A stretch of 64,000 nucleotides of DNA, taken from Selaginella tamariscina. Its lineage: Eukaryota > Streptophyta > Lycopodiopsida > Selaginellales > Selaginellaceae. Location of the stretch: positions 650,641 through 714,640 of the forward strand of contig PUQB01000063.1 of assembly GCA_003024785.1 (NCBI GenBank), written 5' to 3'. Both the position numbers and the translations under genes were made by a program. A model generated the notes under the pieces. That model saw only the letters and a program-made list of their open reading frames with translations. It did no database searches and was not told the DNA's origin. Shown one piece after another: positions 1 to 11,071 of this stretch (position 1 is its first letter; the number at the start of each line of letters is the position of its first letter).

Positions 1-16
1 ACAAACATCGAATAAT

Positions 17-760
17 TAAGAAAATAAAATTAATAAACACACTAGGAACATATTTTAAATTATACATAATAATATATGATTTTATCTAATATATAGCCAT
101 ATATAGTTTTAATAATATATATTAATTTAATATTGATAAAAAGGTTTAACATTGAAATATTCTTGAAATAATAAGAAATTAATTGAGAAAATCCCATTAA
201 TATATACAAATGTAAATTAAGTACTCAAATAATTAACTAAATTAATTATCATAATCATGTTTAATATTGGAATATTCTTGGAATAATAAGAAAATAATAA
301 AGAATATCCCATTAATATAAAGAAGATTAATTACTCAAGTAATTAAGGAAATGATATTAATATATATATTATTAAAACTATATATGACTATATATTAGAT
401 AAAATGATGTATTATTATGTATAATTTAAAATATGTTCATAGTGTGTATTAATTTAATATTGATAATAAGGTTTAACACATGAATATTCTTGAAATAATA
501 ACAAATTAATTGAGAAAATCCCATTAATATATACAAATGTAGAATAATTACTGCAATAATTAAGAACAAGACTAATTTAATTATGATAATCAGGTTTAAT
601 ATTAGAATATTCTTCAAATATTAATAAAATATTAAAGAATATCCCATTGATACTAGGAAATGAAAACTAAATACTCGAGTAATTAAGAAAATAATAATAA
701 TAAACAGACTATGAATATATTTTAAATGATACATAATAATATATCAATTTATTTATTGTA
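17..760. repeat. AT-rich cluster of direct and inverted repeats
   Basis: Two related AT-rich modules alternate here. Positions 35-125 are close to the reverse complement of 356-450, sharing the ACACACTA(G/T)GAACATATTTTAA end. The same module starts again at about 690-750. A second module, with the words GAATATTCTTG and ATCCCATTAATAT, occurs at about 121-235, 240-340, 448-560 and 580-690. There is no coding potential. It could be a fold-back or MITE-derived cluster, but no terminal boundary is clear. Confidence 0.6.
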
Positions 761-1020
761 TAAGTATATATTTATATATATATATATATATAAATATACT
801 TGAATACTAAGAATGTAGAATATAGTCTAAAATTTCGTAATATTAAACAGCTTGAATCACTTGAATAACATTAAATGCAATTTTAAAATACTCATTGGAA
901 CTGGAGAGTATATATGTCAGAGTGTCGGATATTTGTGTCAACTCATCTTAAATTTTATTTTCTGTTCTTTTTAAAAAATTTGAATTTCTGACATATGTAT
1001 TGTCGGTCTGACATGTAAAT
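761..1020. other. AT-rich spacer with TA microsatellite
   Basis: There is a short (TA)n tract at about 771-796. Otherwise this is AT-rich DNA upstream of the DUF7869-type gene and presumably holds its promoter. No convincing TATA box could be singled out because the whole stretch is TA-rich. Confidence 0.4.
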
Positions 1021-1205
1021 TTGAAAATGCATTTAATTTCCCACTCAAATTCAGATCTGGTTCTTTCTCCGGCAAGGGTTTCTTCATTTCTGTATTTTTC
1101 ACTCTTTAGATCTTCTTTTTTCTTCATAGTGATCATCTCAGGAGCGAGATTAAATTGGGTGCTATTCTTTATAGGAAAGCACGGCGCCTTCAGTGCTGTT
1201 TACAA
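1021..1205 (+). other. candidate 5' leader exon of the DUF7869-type gene
   Basis: This stretch is less AT-rich than its flanks and contains a CT-rich leader-like segment (about 1060-1130). It ends at a good splice donor, CAA|GTAAGT, with GT at 1206-1207. A matching acceptor, TTTATGTGCAG, ends at 2418, just before the ATG at 2425 of the downstream gene. The simplest reading is a non-coding first exon and a 1.2-kb first intron. This is inferred from splice signals only. The exon's 5' end is unknown. Confidence 0.35.
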
Positions 1206-1371
1206 GTAAGTATTATAAACAAATTTAAAAATACTTATTAAGATTCACTCTCTTACATTCTCTCTTAAAATTACAATTTAGGGGTTTAGAAATGCATTAG
1301 GATTATAATATATTCCGTTAGGGATTTATCACGTTTAAATATCCTTTTAACTTAATATTCTAGGTTAACCG

Positions 1372-2273
1372 GGCGGCGGGATTAATCCGGCCATTTCTTT
1401 TTCGCCTCTTTGAAGAAGTGGCGGGATTAATCCCGCCACCATCTCCCGGGCAATGCTTCTCCGCCACTGAAAAAGAGTGGCGGGATTAATCCCGTCGATA
1501 ACCTTCTCAACTGATGAAGAGTTACCAGAATTTATTAGAAAGAGTTGTCGGCGGGATTAATCCCGCCAACCATTTTAGGAGGCAGGGAAGGGGTGGCGGG
1601 ATTAATCTCGCCACCACTTCCTGTTTTAAAGATTTGGGGACAGGATTTATCCCGAGATCTCTTTGAAATCATAGTTTTGGAGAGAGTTATGTGCGGGTTT
1701 AATCCCGCCACCCATTCCCCGTCGTAAGAATTGTGGGCGGGATTAATCCCGCCTTGGACTCCCTCCGACAAGGAAGAGCCGGCGGGATTAATCCCGCCGC
1801 CTCTTCCTCCGACGAGGAAGGGAGTCCGGCGGGATTAATCCCGCCGACTCTCTCCGGCGAGGATGAGTCGGCGGGATTAATCCCGCCGGACTCCCTTCCT
1901 CGTCGGAGAGAGTCGGCGGGATTAATCCCGCCGGACCCCCCGAGGAGGAAGAGGCGGCGGGATTAATCCCGCCGGCTCCCTTGTCGGAGGGAGTCCAAGG
2001 CGGGATTAATCCCGCCGACTCTCCGGGGTTGAGTCGGCGGGATTAATCCCGCCGGACTTCCTCGTGAGAGAGTCGGCGGGATTAATCCCGCCGGACTCCC
2101 CCCGAGGAGGAAGAGGCGGCGGGATTAATCCCGCCGGCTCTTCCTTGTCGGAGGGAGTCCAAGGCGGGATTAATCCCGCCGACTCTCTCCGAAGGGGTTG
2201 AGTCGGCGGCGGGATTAATCCCGCCGACCGTTCCTCGTCGGAGGGATTCGTGGGCGGGATTAATCCCGCCCAT
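1372..2273. repeat. array of about 20 GGCGGGATTAATCCCGCC palindromes with ordered, partly inverted spacers
   Basis: A perfect 18-bp palindrome, GGCGGGATTAATCCCGCC, recurs every 38-50 bp. About 17 copies are exact or near exact and the first few are degenerate (about 1373, 1478, 1640, 1692). The spacers are GC-rich and related. From about 1846 they follow a four-spacer order that repeats with a period of about 162 bp (palindromes at about 1869 and 2035, 1914 and 2073, 1955 and 2117, 1999 and 2161). The two spacers before this block, at 1753-1827, are reverse complements of the third and fourth spacer types. GC content contrasts sharply with the surrounding DNA. The array lies in the inferred first intron of the DUF7869-type gene. 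Translations on either strand give repeated GGINPA peptides because of the palindrome, so they are not evidence of coding. Confidence 0.9.
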
Positions 2274-2424
2274 CAGTTGTATTAATCAAACATGAGATAT
2301 TATCTCTAAACATAATTATGTATTATTGCATATGCATATTATTAAGTAACCGTAATTCAGATTTCTTAAAAATATTGCATAAACAGATATCATAAATAAT
2401 ACAATTATTTATGTGCAGGACAAT

Positions 2425-5400
2425 ATGTTTAATACTGGAGATAAAGTATGTCTTCTTCGGAACAACGAGATAGTTGGCACTGGAACTGTGGAAGTTCGAG
2501 ATAATAATGCATCATGTCACAATATTTCCCAAGGATCTTGTGTGTACGTATGGGTGAACACCATTTTCAAGCATGTTGAGGTTCTGGGAATGGAATTTGA
2601 GGAGGGTTCTCCTGTATTGTGGAATTTGGATGAAGTCAAGGCTGACACAAAATATGCAGAGTCACAAACAAATAGTAGCACGAGTTTACCAGATGATGGC
2701 TTGCCTGCTGTGATGGATGAGGTGATTCTCTTTCTTCGTGAGATTGAAGTCGGAAGAGGCATCATCACAGCTATAAATCCAATGGAAGCAGTGTCAGAAG
2801 AGAAACTAGGGTCCGACTTCGTGGGTGTAGTTGTGACAGAGGTTTCACCTAATGGCACATTGTATCCTGGATCCCTCGTGAGGTGGCGAACATCTGAATT
2901 AAGACGGCAAGATGGTTCAACATATTCTGGGTTGGATTTCAATAATAACAACCCGGAAGAACAACTCATATTTGAAGAGGTTCCTTGCATTGGTCCTATT
3001 GTAAGAAAAAGGCGATTCATGGGTTGTAGATCTTCCCCTGCAAGTTTCAGCAAGAGGGTAAAGATGGATCCTACATCTTCCGAAAGTGTTACGAGCATTT
3101 CCACGATTGACTGTTGCAAGAAGAAGTGTTGTCAGATGGCAGACCGGAATGAAATTACCCAATGTAGACATGTCTTTCGTATGCTCACCCAAAAGCAAAG
3201 GCATGAGTTTGTATATGCTGCACTAACTGGGTGTATTGATGGAATGGCCTCGGACACAGGTTATCAGAGTACATCCATGGTATTTAATAAGGTGGCCATC
3301 TGCTTCAAAGCTTGGTACAGTATATACGGGATCCCAAAGACCACGTTCTACCGTCGGAGGGATGAGTGGCTAGATGGAGCGCGAACCTCAGTTCATGGGA
3401 ACACTCGCTTGGTCAAAACCCGCTCTCACATCATGGCAGCCATAGAGATACTCAAGGCTTTTGTGGAAGCAAATGCAGACAGGATGCCTCACAAATGCCG
3501 AACCACAAATGCAGGGGTCAGGGAAAATCTCAAGGTTTTACCTTCAATCTACACTCAATTGAAACTGTGTGAACATGTGAACAAGTGCCTCAGTTTGATG
3601 GGGCTCCAAGCAATCTGCACTGGTACCTTCAACAACATATGGAATACTCATTTTAAGGATGTGGAGATTGCAAAACACTCTAGCTTTTCTAAGTGTGACA
3701 CTTGTACATCATTGAAGGCTGCAGAGGCTTGTGCAAAAACCTTGGTGGAGATCACTACCATTCAAAGGAAGATGGAGGCCCACATGATTGCACAACAAAC
3801 TTGTCGGTCTCAGTACTATGCACACCGCATGCTTTCTGTGTCACGCCCATCAGAGTACCTGTGCTTGATCCATGACAAGATGGATCATTCAAAGACCAGC
3901 ATTCCAAAGCTCTTTGCAACACCAAAGTGCCTTGGAAATGTCATGAAACTTCCGATTTCTTTAACAGGTGTGCTAACACATGGACACGGTTGTGAGTCAT
4001 ATGGACACTTTTCACTTCCACATTGGTCTAGCGACTCCAATTTCACTATTGGGTCGTTAGCCATGTGTTTCAGAAACCTTGAAGCCCACTCACAGACAAT
4101 CCTATCAGTGATCTCAAAGTGAAGAAACAACACCTTCAACCTTTACATAATGCTCTCATGAACACGTCTGCACTTGAGGCTACTTGGGAATATGAGAGGC
4201 ATTGTCAGCAACCTGCACAAAAAACAGATGGCCCTGTTGAGAGTTCAGGTTCAGTGGAGGGATCTAGCTCAAATAGTGTACATGTGTCCTCAACATCAAA
4301 TAAGCTTCCTCGTCATTTGCTTTTACAGATGGATAATTGTGCAGGCGAGAACAAAAATAGGTAAATCATTTTACTTAAGGGTTTCTCAAGCTCATACTTA
4401 CTTTTATTTTCTAGATATGTGCTAGCATACTTGTCAATGCTTGTTGCCAAAGGTGTGTTTGAAACAATCACGCTCAGTTTCCTTATGGTTGGTCACACTC
4501 ATGAAGATATTGATGCGTTCTTCAGCAAGGTCTCCAACTCTACAAAAAGGACAAGTGCACTTACCTTACCGCATATGATGAATCTTTTTGAAAATTGCAT
4601 CTCCAAAAAAAGTTGTGCTTTGCTTGTGACTGAGGTGCCAGACTTCAAAAAATTTCTCAAGGAGTATATAAAAGGGAGTGATTCTTTAGTTGGTCACCTT
4701 GTGCCGCTACAATTCTTTTTCTCCATACGAGATGGTATACCTATTATGCAGTACAAGTTACGGCCATCAGAGCAGGAGTGGTTACCGAAAGAGGGCTTAA
4801 TGCTCTTCAAAAGTGGAGAGGATGGAAAGCCACTTCTCCCAGAAGGACAACCAGACCCTATTCCATTGAGTGCCCAGCTCAAGGAACAAGAGGTTATTAT
4901 TGATGGCATCAAAAAATATGTGGCATGGGTTCAAAAATCGATGCCAAAGAATTCTGATAAGGCAACTGGTTACTCAGAACTATATAAGCATGTGGTCAAC
5001 TATTGGGAGACTGTTGTTCGAGAGTTGGAAGGGCCTACTGTCACAAGTACAGAATTGCAACACCCTTTCTGGCCTAAAACAAGGTGGCGAGAGGAGATTG
5101 AAATGACATCACTGAGCACAGACGACATAGAAGCCAGTAGTGATGTGGAAGTGCAAACCCCACACTTTGTTGGACAAAGGAACCAAAAACCTAAAGCATA
5201 CTTTGATTGCTGCAAGGATCTTCAAAAACTAATGATGGTTCTCATTACTCCAGATGCGTCATATAATCAGCCTATTTGGATGGGTCAAATTATCGACACA
5301 CCTGAAGTAATCACAAAAAATAGTATTGTTAAGGTTGCATGGTTCAAACCACAAAAAAGGCGACACGAGAAGGAGAGCGAAAGATATAATGGATGCCTAG

Positions 5401-5540
5401 AGAAAACATGGTCTCCCAATCAAAAAGACCCAGCATGTTTTATAAATGTTAAATCCATTCGATATGGGTGGATGTCAAGAAGCGTTGATAAAGTCACGAT
5501 TAACAAAACTGCAAGGGAATGTATGTTTTCTGAAGCTTAA
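2425..5540 (+). CDS. DUF7869-type DDE-transposase-like protein, one frameshift
   Basis: The ATG at 2425 follows an acceptor ending at 2418. The frame stays open to a TGA at 4120. A one-base loss near 4098 moves the frame, and coding then continues to a GT-AG intron at 4361-4414 (phase 2) and on to TAA at 5538-5540. Adding one base gives exactly 1,020 codons, which supports an indel rather than a second gene. The middle has a Cys-rich segment (CCKKKCC, about residues 230-240) and a CDTC motif. The C-terminal half has the hallmarks of DUF7869: a Q-x-D-N...ENKN motif and VGHTHEDID. Acidic residues in HDKMDH (D484/D487), QMDN (D637) and HEDID (E676/D677/D679) are spaced like an RNase H-fold DDE/D triad. 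This is an inference from spacing, not a proven activity. The N-terminal third (GDKVCLLRN..., GSLVRWRTSEL) and the tail are not recognised. It may be a transposon gene or a domesticated one. The single lesion may be a recent mutation or an assembly error. Confidence 0.75.
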
Positions 5541-6060
5541 AGCAATTACAAAATTATAAAATATCATATATTTAATATTCATAATTATTATAAACTCTTT
5601 AATAATAGTACCAAATTGTATACTTAACTATATAAATTTAAAAAATGATATGGAAGATTGACTATATTATTATAGGATTTTATATATATATTATTACTAC
5701 TACAAATTTTTAATTAATAATGTTATATTTAAATATTAATATTTTAATAACAACATCAATATTTATATAATGTACCTCTTATGCTCTTCCTTAATTGTTA
5801 TATTAGGCAATATATTATATAATTTAATACATTCTACTTTTATAATGTTATTAATTTTTGTTCAATGAATGCTATAATTTATTAAAGGGTAGAATACAAA
5901 ATAGAATATTCTAAAGAATATTCTCTTTTCAAACATATATTCTAAAGAATATTCCTTTAATATTAGAAAATGCTAATTAAATAGCTAAAATTGCTAATTA
6001 TTAGGAAATGGGACTATAGCCATGCCCATTTTAGTTACAACTTGCATATATATGCAAAGC
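5541..6060. other. AT-rich spacer
   Basis: This is AT-rich DNA with repeated AGAATATTC words at about 5905-5960. No gene is seen. The 5-phosphatase copy A begins at 6061, but the promoter block conserved upstream of copies B-E is absent here. A rearrangement breakpoint therefore lies just before about 6060. Confidence 0.6.
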
Positions 6061-7459
6061 ATGCGTAAGGATTCATTCGTTCCACGCAGACAACGGTGGA
6101 GAATTGGAAGGTTTCTAGGTGGGTTTCTGCAAAAAAAAAGGATTGATTCGGCCAAGAAGCATAGAAAGAATACTCCCGTCCACGCTAGAAGCTCTTAATC
6201 GCATAAAGCAAGAGACGGCATCTGCATCTGCACCAGACAAATGTGAACTTCCCAATGACATACATGAGGATGGCAAGAAACTCATTATGAATATTGATGA
6301 ACTTGCTAATTCCATACATCAGGATATGAAAAGTGATGGTTGCTCCGAGACAGTTGCAAAACAAGGCAAAGGGATCGATGAGCCACGCACCACCAAGAGA
6401 TTACAAAAACCACCTACGAGTCTCACAATTTATGCAGTCACCTGGAACATGAATGGGAAGGTAATTATAGCCTTTCGTTCACACACACACCTTTCTCCTT
6501 GTGCAGATTGCACAAAAGTCACTTCCGAAACTTTTTGATAATGGACGAGGAGAATATAATTTTTATGTTTGGCTTACAAGAATCACCGATTTCGTCACCC
6601 AGACGAATATTACAGCCCATTCTTGGTAAGCAGTATAGGTAAAGTCTTATAGATGGCGTGAGTATGCTAAGTCAACTCTTTATCGATCATCTTCCTGATT
6701 TTTTGCAGTTTACTTATCTTGGTTTTTCTTTTCTGCATCCTCGTGGCAAAGTCGGCTATGGGATCCTTACAGCAATACGTGTTTGGGAAATCTTCGCTGC
6801 AGCCCTACATGTCAGGTAGACTCTATGACTTATTATACTTGTTATAAACTCTCTTTAGCATATATGTTTTGTTAGGCAAGACAGTTGACAAACTGAAATT
6901 TCTCGGTTTGGGAGATGTCATTGTGATTCAGTGTTTGCGATACATCCTTTCTTTTTATCTCTTCACATTTCGCAGATGAGAAGTCTCTCTCGCTCAAAGA
7001 AAAGCTAACAATGTGTGCCTTCTTGCAGCTCATGAGAAGAAGCTCAAGGAAAGAAATGTGAAGTATTTGCAAGCTTGAGAAAAGATATTCGTGAGAGCCA
7101 TAAACTCCTGTATTGGAAATGCACCGGTTCGATCTGATTCCGTGGACTTTCAACAAAACAATGCAATTGGAAACTAACTAGATGAATCGGATGTGGTGGT
7201 TTGGGTTGGCGATTTCAACAACAGAATTGAACGTAAATAATATTCTTTGATATCGATTGCTTATCTTCTGAAGATTTACGATTTAACAAGTCCTCTGTTG
7301 CCTGTAGTTTATGTGGAGAAGATCAACTATTTAACGGGTTCACACGAGACAAATATTCAATGATGTCATAGAGGGGCCTCAACCAGCCTACCAATATGAC
7401 GTAGGGATAAAGAATTGAGACTAGAATATAATAATTATTCATTATTAATTTAATTAACT
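6061..7459 (+). pseudogene. inositol polyphosphate 5-phosphatase, copy A, 5' part
   Basis: The family removes the 5-phosphate from inositol phosphates or phosphoinositides in the cytosol and at membranes. Exon 1 starts MRKDSFVPRRQRWR at 6061 and then breaks frame in an A run near 6130. The other frame continues to the conserved TWNMNGK motif, which ends at a GTAATT donor at 6460. Later pieces are the GLQESP exon (about 6555-6630), the exon with GSLQQYVFGKSSLQPY (about 6740-6820), and a damaged stretch ending in VVWVGDFNNRIE (about 7195-7230). The next exon is present in inverted orientation at 7233-7302. The residual RGASTSLPI exon follows at about 7310-7420. Frameshifts and stops occur throughout. 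The last intron is split by a gypsy element at 7460, and the final exon resumes at 12292. The resemblance to plant type I 5PTases rests on motifs only. Confidence 0.8.
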
Positions 7460-7676
7460 TGAGAGAGGTATGAATACTAAATATGATTCGATTAGGTCTG
7501 ATTCATACAAGGTATTTATACTAAGTGTCTATGCCAGGATTAGCACTTTTGGTGCCAAATAAATCATGGTGCCCAAATTAGTCAATGCCCAGATTAGTGT
7601 GCCTAAATCCTGGTGTCACATTCCATGACAGAGTATACGTGGCGTATATATGTAGTATATATTATGGAACCTTACA
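7460..7676 (-). repeat. gypsy 3' LTR
   Basis: On the minus strand it starts TGTAAGGTTCC and ends CTCTCA. It is 217 bp long and pairs with 11995-12224 over its whole length, with scattered substitutions and a few small indels. Confidence 0.9.
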
Positions 7677-7690
7677 TCATCCCCCTCTCT
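7677..7690 (-). other. polypurine tract of the gypsy element
   Basis: On the minus strand AGAGAGGGGGATGA directly precedes the TGTAAGG start of the 3' LTR. This is the expected position for the plus-strand primer of reverse transcription. Confidence 0.7.
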
Positions 7691-8749
7691 AGATGTGGCT
7701 TTATCAAGGTTGTCCTCCTCCCTAGATGGTGTCTGTTGGTGGAACAGTAATAGCCGACACACATGAGCGACATGTTGTGACTCCCGAACACCATCATGCC
7801 ACTTCAAGCGATACACTTGCGTTCCCAATTGTTCTTCAACACTCCAAGGCCCGACCCATCGCAGCTAAAGCCCTGTTGCGTGTGTTTGATCCCCTAGATT
7901 TGGAAACTTAACAAGAACTAAATCTCCCACTTGGTATTGAGGGGCATTCGATGTCGTTAATTGTAAATCCGATGCTGATATTCTTATGCCCGGGTTAATT
8001 GTTCTCCACCTTGAACATACAACAACGGAAGGACTTGGTTCAAATGCTCCAACCACATATGCCCATCCATATACCGTGCCTCGTGAGGAGTGATGCCAAC
8101 TGCTGGTGGCAATACAGGTTCACGACCATACAAAGCTTTGAATGGGGAAAATCCCTGTTGACTTGTAAGGGGCTGAAACATAAGCGAATTGGAGATATGA
8201 AAACCACATATCCCAATCCGTATGGTCAAGGCTCACATACTTGGCAAGCATGACTTTGGAAGTTCTGTTCAACCGCTCCACCAAACCATCAGTCTCAAGA
8301 TGATAAGCTGAGGTAAAAGATTGTCGGATCTATAATCGTCACATCAACAAAGCTACTGCTTCTGCTCCTTGATCCGATAAAATTCGTTCGGGGCAACCAT
8401 GCCTTAGCACCACTTGAGTTAGTAGGAACTTGATGATAGAAGTTGCTGTAGCATCTGGCAAAGCACACACTTCTACCCACCGAGTCAAGTAATCAGAACA
8501 CACAATGATGTATCGATTACCAAATTGTAACACATGGAATGGTCCCATGATGTCATATGCTACCAGCTCAAAGGGGCGAGAAACTTGAATTGGCTCCAAG
8601 ATTGACGCATGCGGAAGTGTGGACACGTTATACCATTGACACTTTGGACATGTATGAATGTACTCATGCAGGTCTTGTCGCAACAGGGGCCAATACAAGT
8701 GCTGCCAAGTCCTCTCAAGGCATCGTTGAAATCCCATGTGTCCGGACAT
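7690..8749 (-). pseudogene. gypsy integrase region, broken
   Basis: The N-terminal zinc-binding region (CPKCQWYNV) and the catalytic core are clear. The core begins with the first Asp in AYDIMGPF and continues through DYLTRWVEV to the second Asp in ILSDQG at about 8340-8749. The frame then shifts. A later piece has FKALYGREPVLP (8000-8150), and the C-terminal YRLKWHDG and VCRLL segment is at 7690-7828. At least two frame breaks separate the pieces, so no full integrase can be made. Confidence 0.85.
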
Positions 8750-8908
8750 CAGTTGTCATAAAAGAACTGTAACCAAGAGTTAATGTAAATTGGTGGTGCC
8801 ACCACACGACATTCGGAACGTCTCCAACAAACACAAGCAAGTCATCCATCAGTCTGAAAGATTGTGCATATGTGCGAAAGTTAAGATCTTCACAGGGTAC
8901 CTCACTAC

Positions 8909-9480
8909 TCAAGACTTCACGCAACCTCCTGATCCATGGCTCCAACTTTTGAGCCTCCACAATGTCTTCTCGCCTCGGAAGGATGCAATCAGGGAGGGTG
9001 TCCGGCAACAATGCCATAGGGCTACCACAGCCACAGGAGCTCGAGATAATGCGTCCACATCCGCCATGCTAGATCCTAGGCAATGAACAACCCGAAAACG
9101 ATACCCTTGCAAAATGAATGTCCAACGTACAAGTTGTCCCGTCACATTTCTCCTCTTCATGATTGAGTTGACGGTAGCATGATCGGTTTTCAACAATGTG
9201 TTGGAGCCATGTAGATACGCATGGAACTTTTGAAAGGCCCATACGACTGTCAGACATTCCTTGTCCGTGGTGAATAATTTTTCTCTGCATCACTAAGGCT
9301 CTGACTTGCATAAGCGATCAGGTACGGCTGACCATTGGGAGTCTCCTGCAACAGATTTGCCCCCAACCCAACATCTGAAGCATCGGTCCAAAGAATAAAG
9401 GATTTGACAAAGTCCAGATACCGCAACAAATGTGGAGATCCTAACAGTGCCTTAACATCCTCGAACGCCTTCTGACACTT
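8909..9480 (-). pseudogene. gypsy RNase H region, broken
   Basis: The pieces show the typical end of a Ty3/gypsy RNase H: LLKTDHATVNSIM, then GQLVRWTFILQGYRFRVVHCLG and ADVDALSRA (8990-9196). They are followed by the linker to integrase. The upstream half (9197-9480) is in another frame. It is broken by frameshifts. Confidence 0.8.
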
Positions 9481-9495
9481 CTTAGACCACCGGAA

Positions 9496-10516
9496 CTAAG
9501 CTCCTTGTTTTAACAATCCTTGCAATGGGGCTATCAGATCTGAGAACTGTGGAACAAACCTCACTAGGTATGTCACCTTCCCCAAGAAACACTGCAACTC
9601 CGCCACTGACTCAGGAGCAAGAAATTCTTGTACAGCTAGGGTCTTCTCAGGATTTGGTTTCACACCCTCTGCCGTGATGATGAATCTTAAGTACTTCAAG
9701 GAGATACATCCAAACTTGCACTTTTGCTCTTCAACTTTAGCCCGTATTGCACCAATCGTTGCAGGATCCACTCTAACTGCTGAAGGTGCTCCTCCTACGT
9801 AACAGAGTGAATCAGAAGGTCGTCAATATATGCACGTGCAAATTCTTAAAAGCCCTCCAATATCTCGTCCATCATCCGCTGGAAGGTTGCTGGGGCCCCG
9901 AGCAACCCAAATGGCAAACCGTAAATTCTTAAAAGCCAGATGGTGTTCGAAATGCTGTTTTTGCTGCATCTTCAAAAGCCATAGGGATCTGCCAATAGCC
10001 AGAAGCCATGTCAAGGATAGTGAAGTACCGGTTATTCCCCAATGCATCGACCAAATCATCCACCCTCGGTAGTGGATATGAATCTAGAACAGAAACATCT
10101 TTCAATGACCTGAAGTCGATAGTGAAACATGTAGTCCCATCCGGCTTCGGGACTAGGTGTGGTTCTACTGCCCACGGACTTCGGGACTTACGTATCACCT
10201 TCAACTCTAGCATCTCCCTCACACAATGATTTAGGATATCCTTCTTCTTTGGAGAACGTCGCCTGAGCCCCATCCTGATCGAGCGAGTTGTACCAGTCGG
10301 GATGTGATGCCAAGTAGTCAATAAAGAATTCGCAGCTCCTACAATGGGTTTGAATAGGCTCGAATACCTCGCCAATAAGTCTTTGATGTCCTTAGCTCGT
10401 TGCTCTAGAGAAGGCTCTGCCTTAGCGCCACCGTGCCCTGCAATGTCGCTGCCATGCCATTCGGTGCATGTCCTGTAGCCTGCAATGGGGGGCATCCTGG
10501 GATAGACAACGTGCAC
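9496..10516 (-). pseudogene. gypsy reverse transcriptase region, broken
   Basis: The N-terminal part reads LVPKPDGTTCFTIDFRSL and YFTILDMASGYWQIPM (9929-10300). The catalytic YIDD box is encoded at 9819-9830 in another frame. The thumb part is FGCISLKYLRFIITAEGV with ECFLGKVTYLVRFVP-type text (9496-9771). At least two frameshifts separate the pieces. Reverse transcriptase copies the element RNA in cytoplasmic particles, but this copy cannot. Confidence 0.88.
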
Positions 10517-10988
10517 ATCTCAAAATCACATCTTGCCTTAACTGCACGGAGCCAATTGACACCCAGGATGATGTCATGGACTTGGCTTGGCATCACCCAC
10601 AACGGAAGTATATGATGGTATCCTCCTAACACCACAGGCACGTGTGCAATTTGATGCGATTGAGCAAAGGACTTCTTATCAGTAAACACTACCTTCGAAG
10701 TCCGCCGGCTGGTACTGTGTGTAAGTGCAAGGACTCAGCTACTGATTGATTAATAGAAGATATACTGGATCCGGAGTCCACCAGGACTAAAACAGGAGTT
10801 CCTTCTACCATGCCGGAGAACACAAACATAAAATGCTCGGTGTTCGGTAACTCACTCGAGACCCCTATCCCCGCACAAGCATGGAAAAACAAAGTTGCTT
10901 CAGGGAAGTGTTGACCATGCATAGGAATCAAGTTCTTCAGAGGTGGTGCAATGTGTCTAGTGCATGGGTCCTCTGAGACCCCATGCAC
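10405..10988 (-). pseudogene. gypsy aspartic protease region
   Basis: The catalytic motif LVDSGSSISSI lies near 10750-10790, followed after a frame break by VPVVLGGYHHILPLWVMP and DIILGVNWLRAV (10540-10640). The latter is the retropepsin flank typical of Ty3/gypsy. The protease would process Gag-Pol. Confidence 0.8.
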
Positions 10989-11071
10989 TACTCCTCGTTT
11001 TCCGGCTGAGGAAGTGTCTCAACTTCTTCTGTAGTCTCGATGGCATCTACTTGATGTTGATTTGCACATGC

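Noticed and set aside
426..617. Small open frame in AT-rich repeat
   Set aside because: It is low-complexity (Ile, Leu, Asn) and falls within inverted repeats. No coding signal.
1372..2273. CRISPR-like array
   Set aside because: Repeats are palindromic with regular spacing, but the spacers are themselves repeated and related, there are no cas genes, and the genome is a plant with introns and LTR retrotransposons.
1535..2273. Open frames encoding repeated GGINPA peptides on both strands
   Set aside because: The palindrome translates to the same peptide on either strand. The frames break between units and lie in an inferred intron.
8790..10229. Plus-strand open frames over the gypsy element
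   Set aside because: They are shadows of the minus-strand pol domains.
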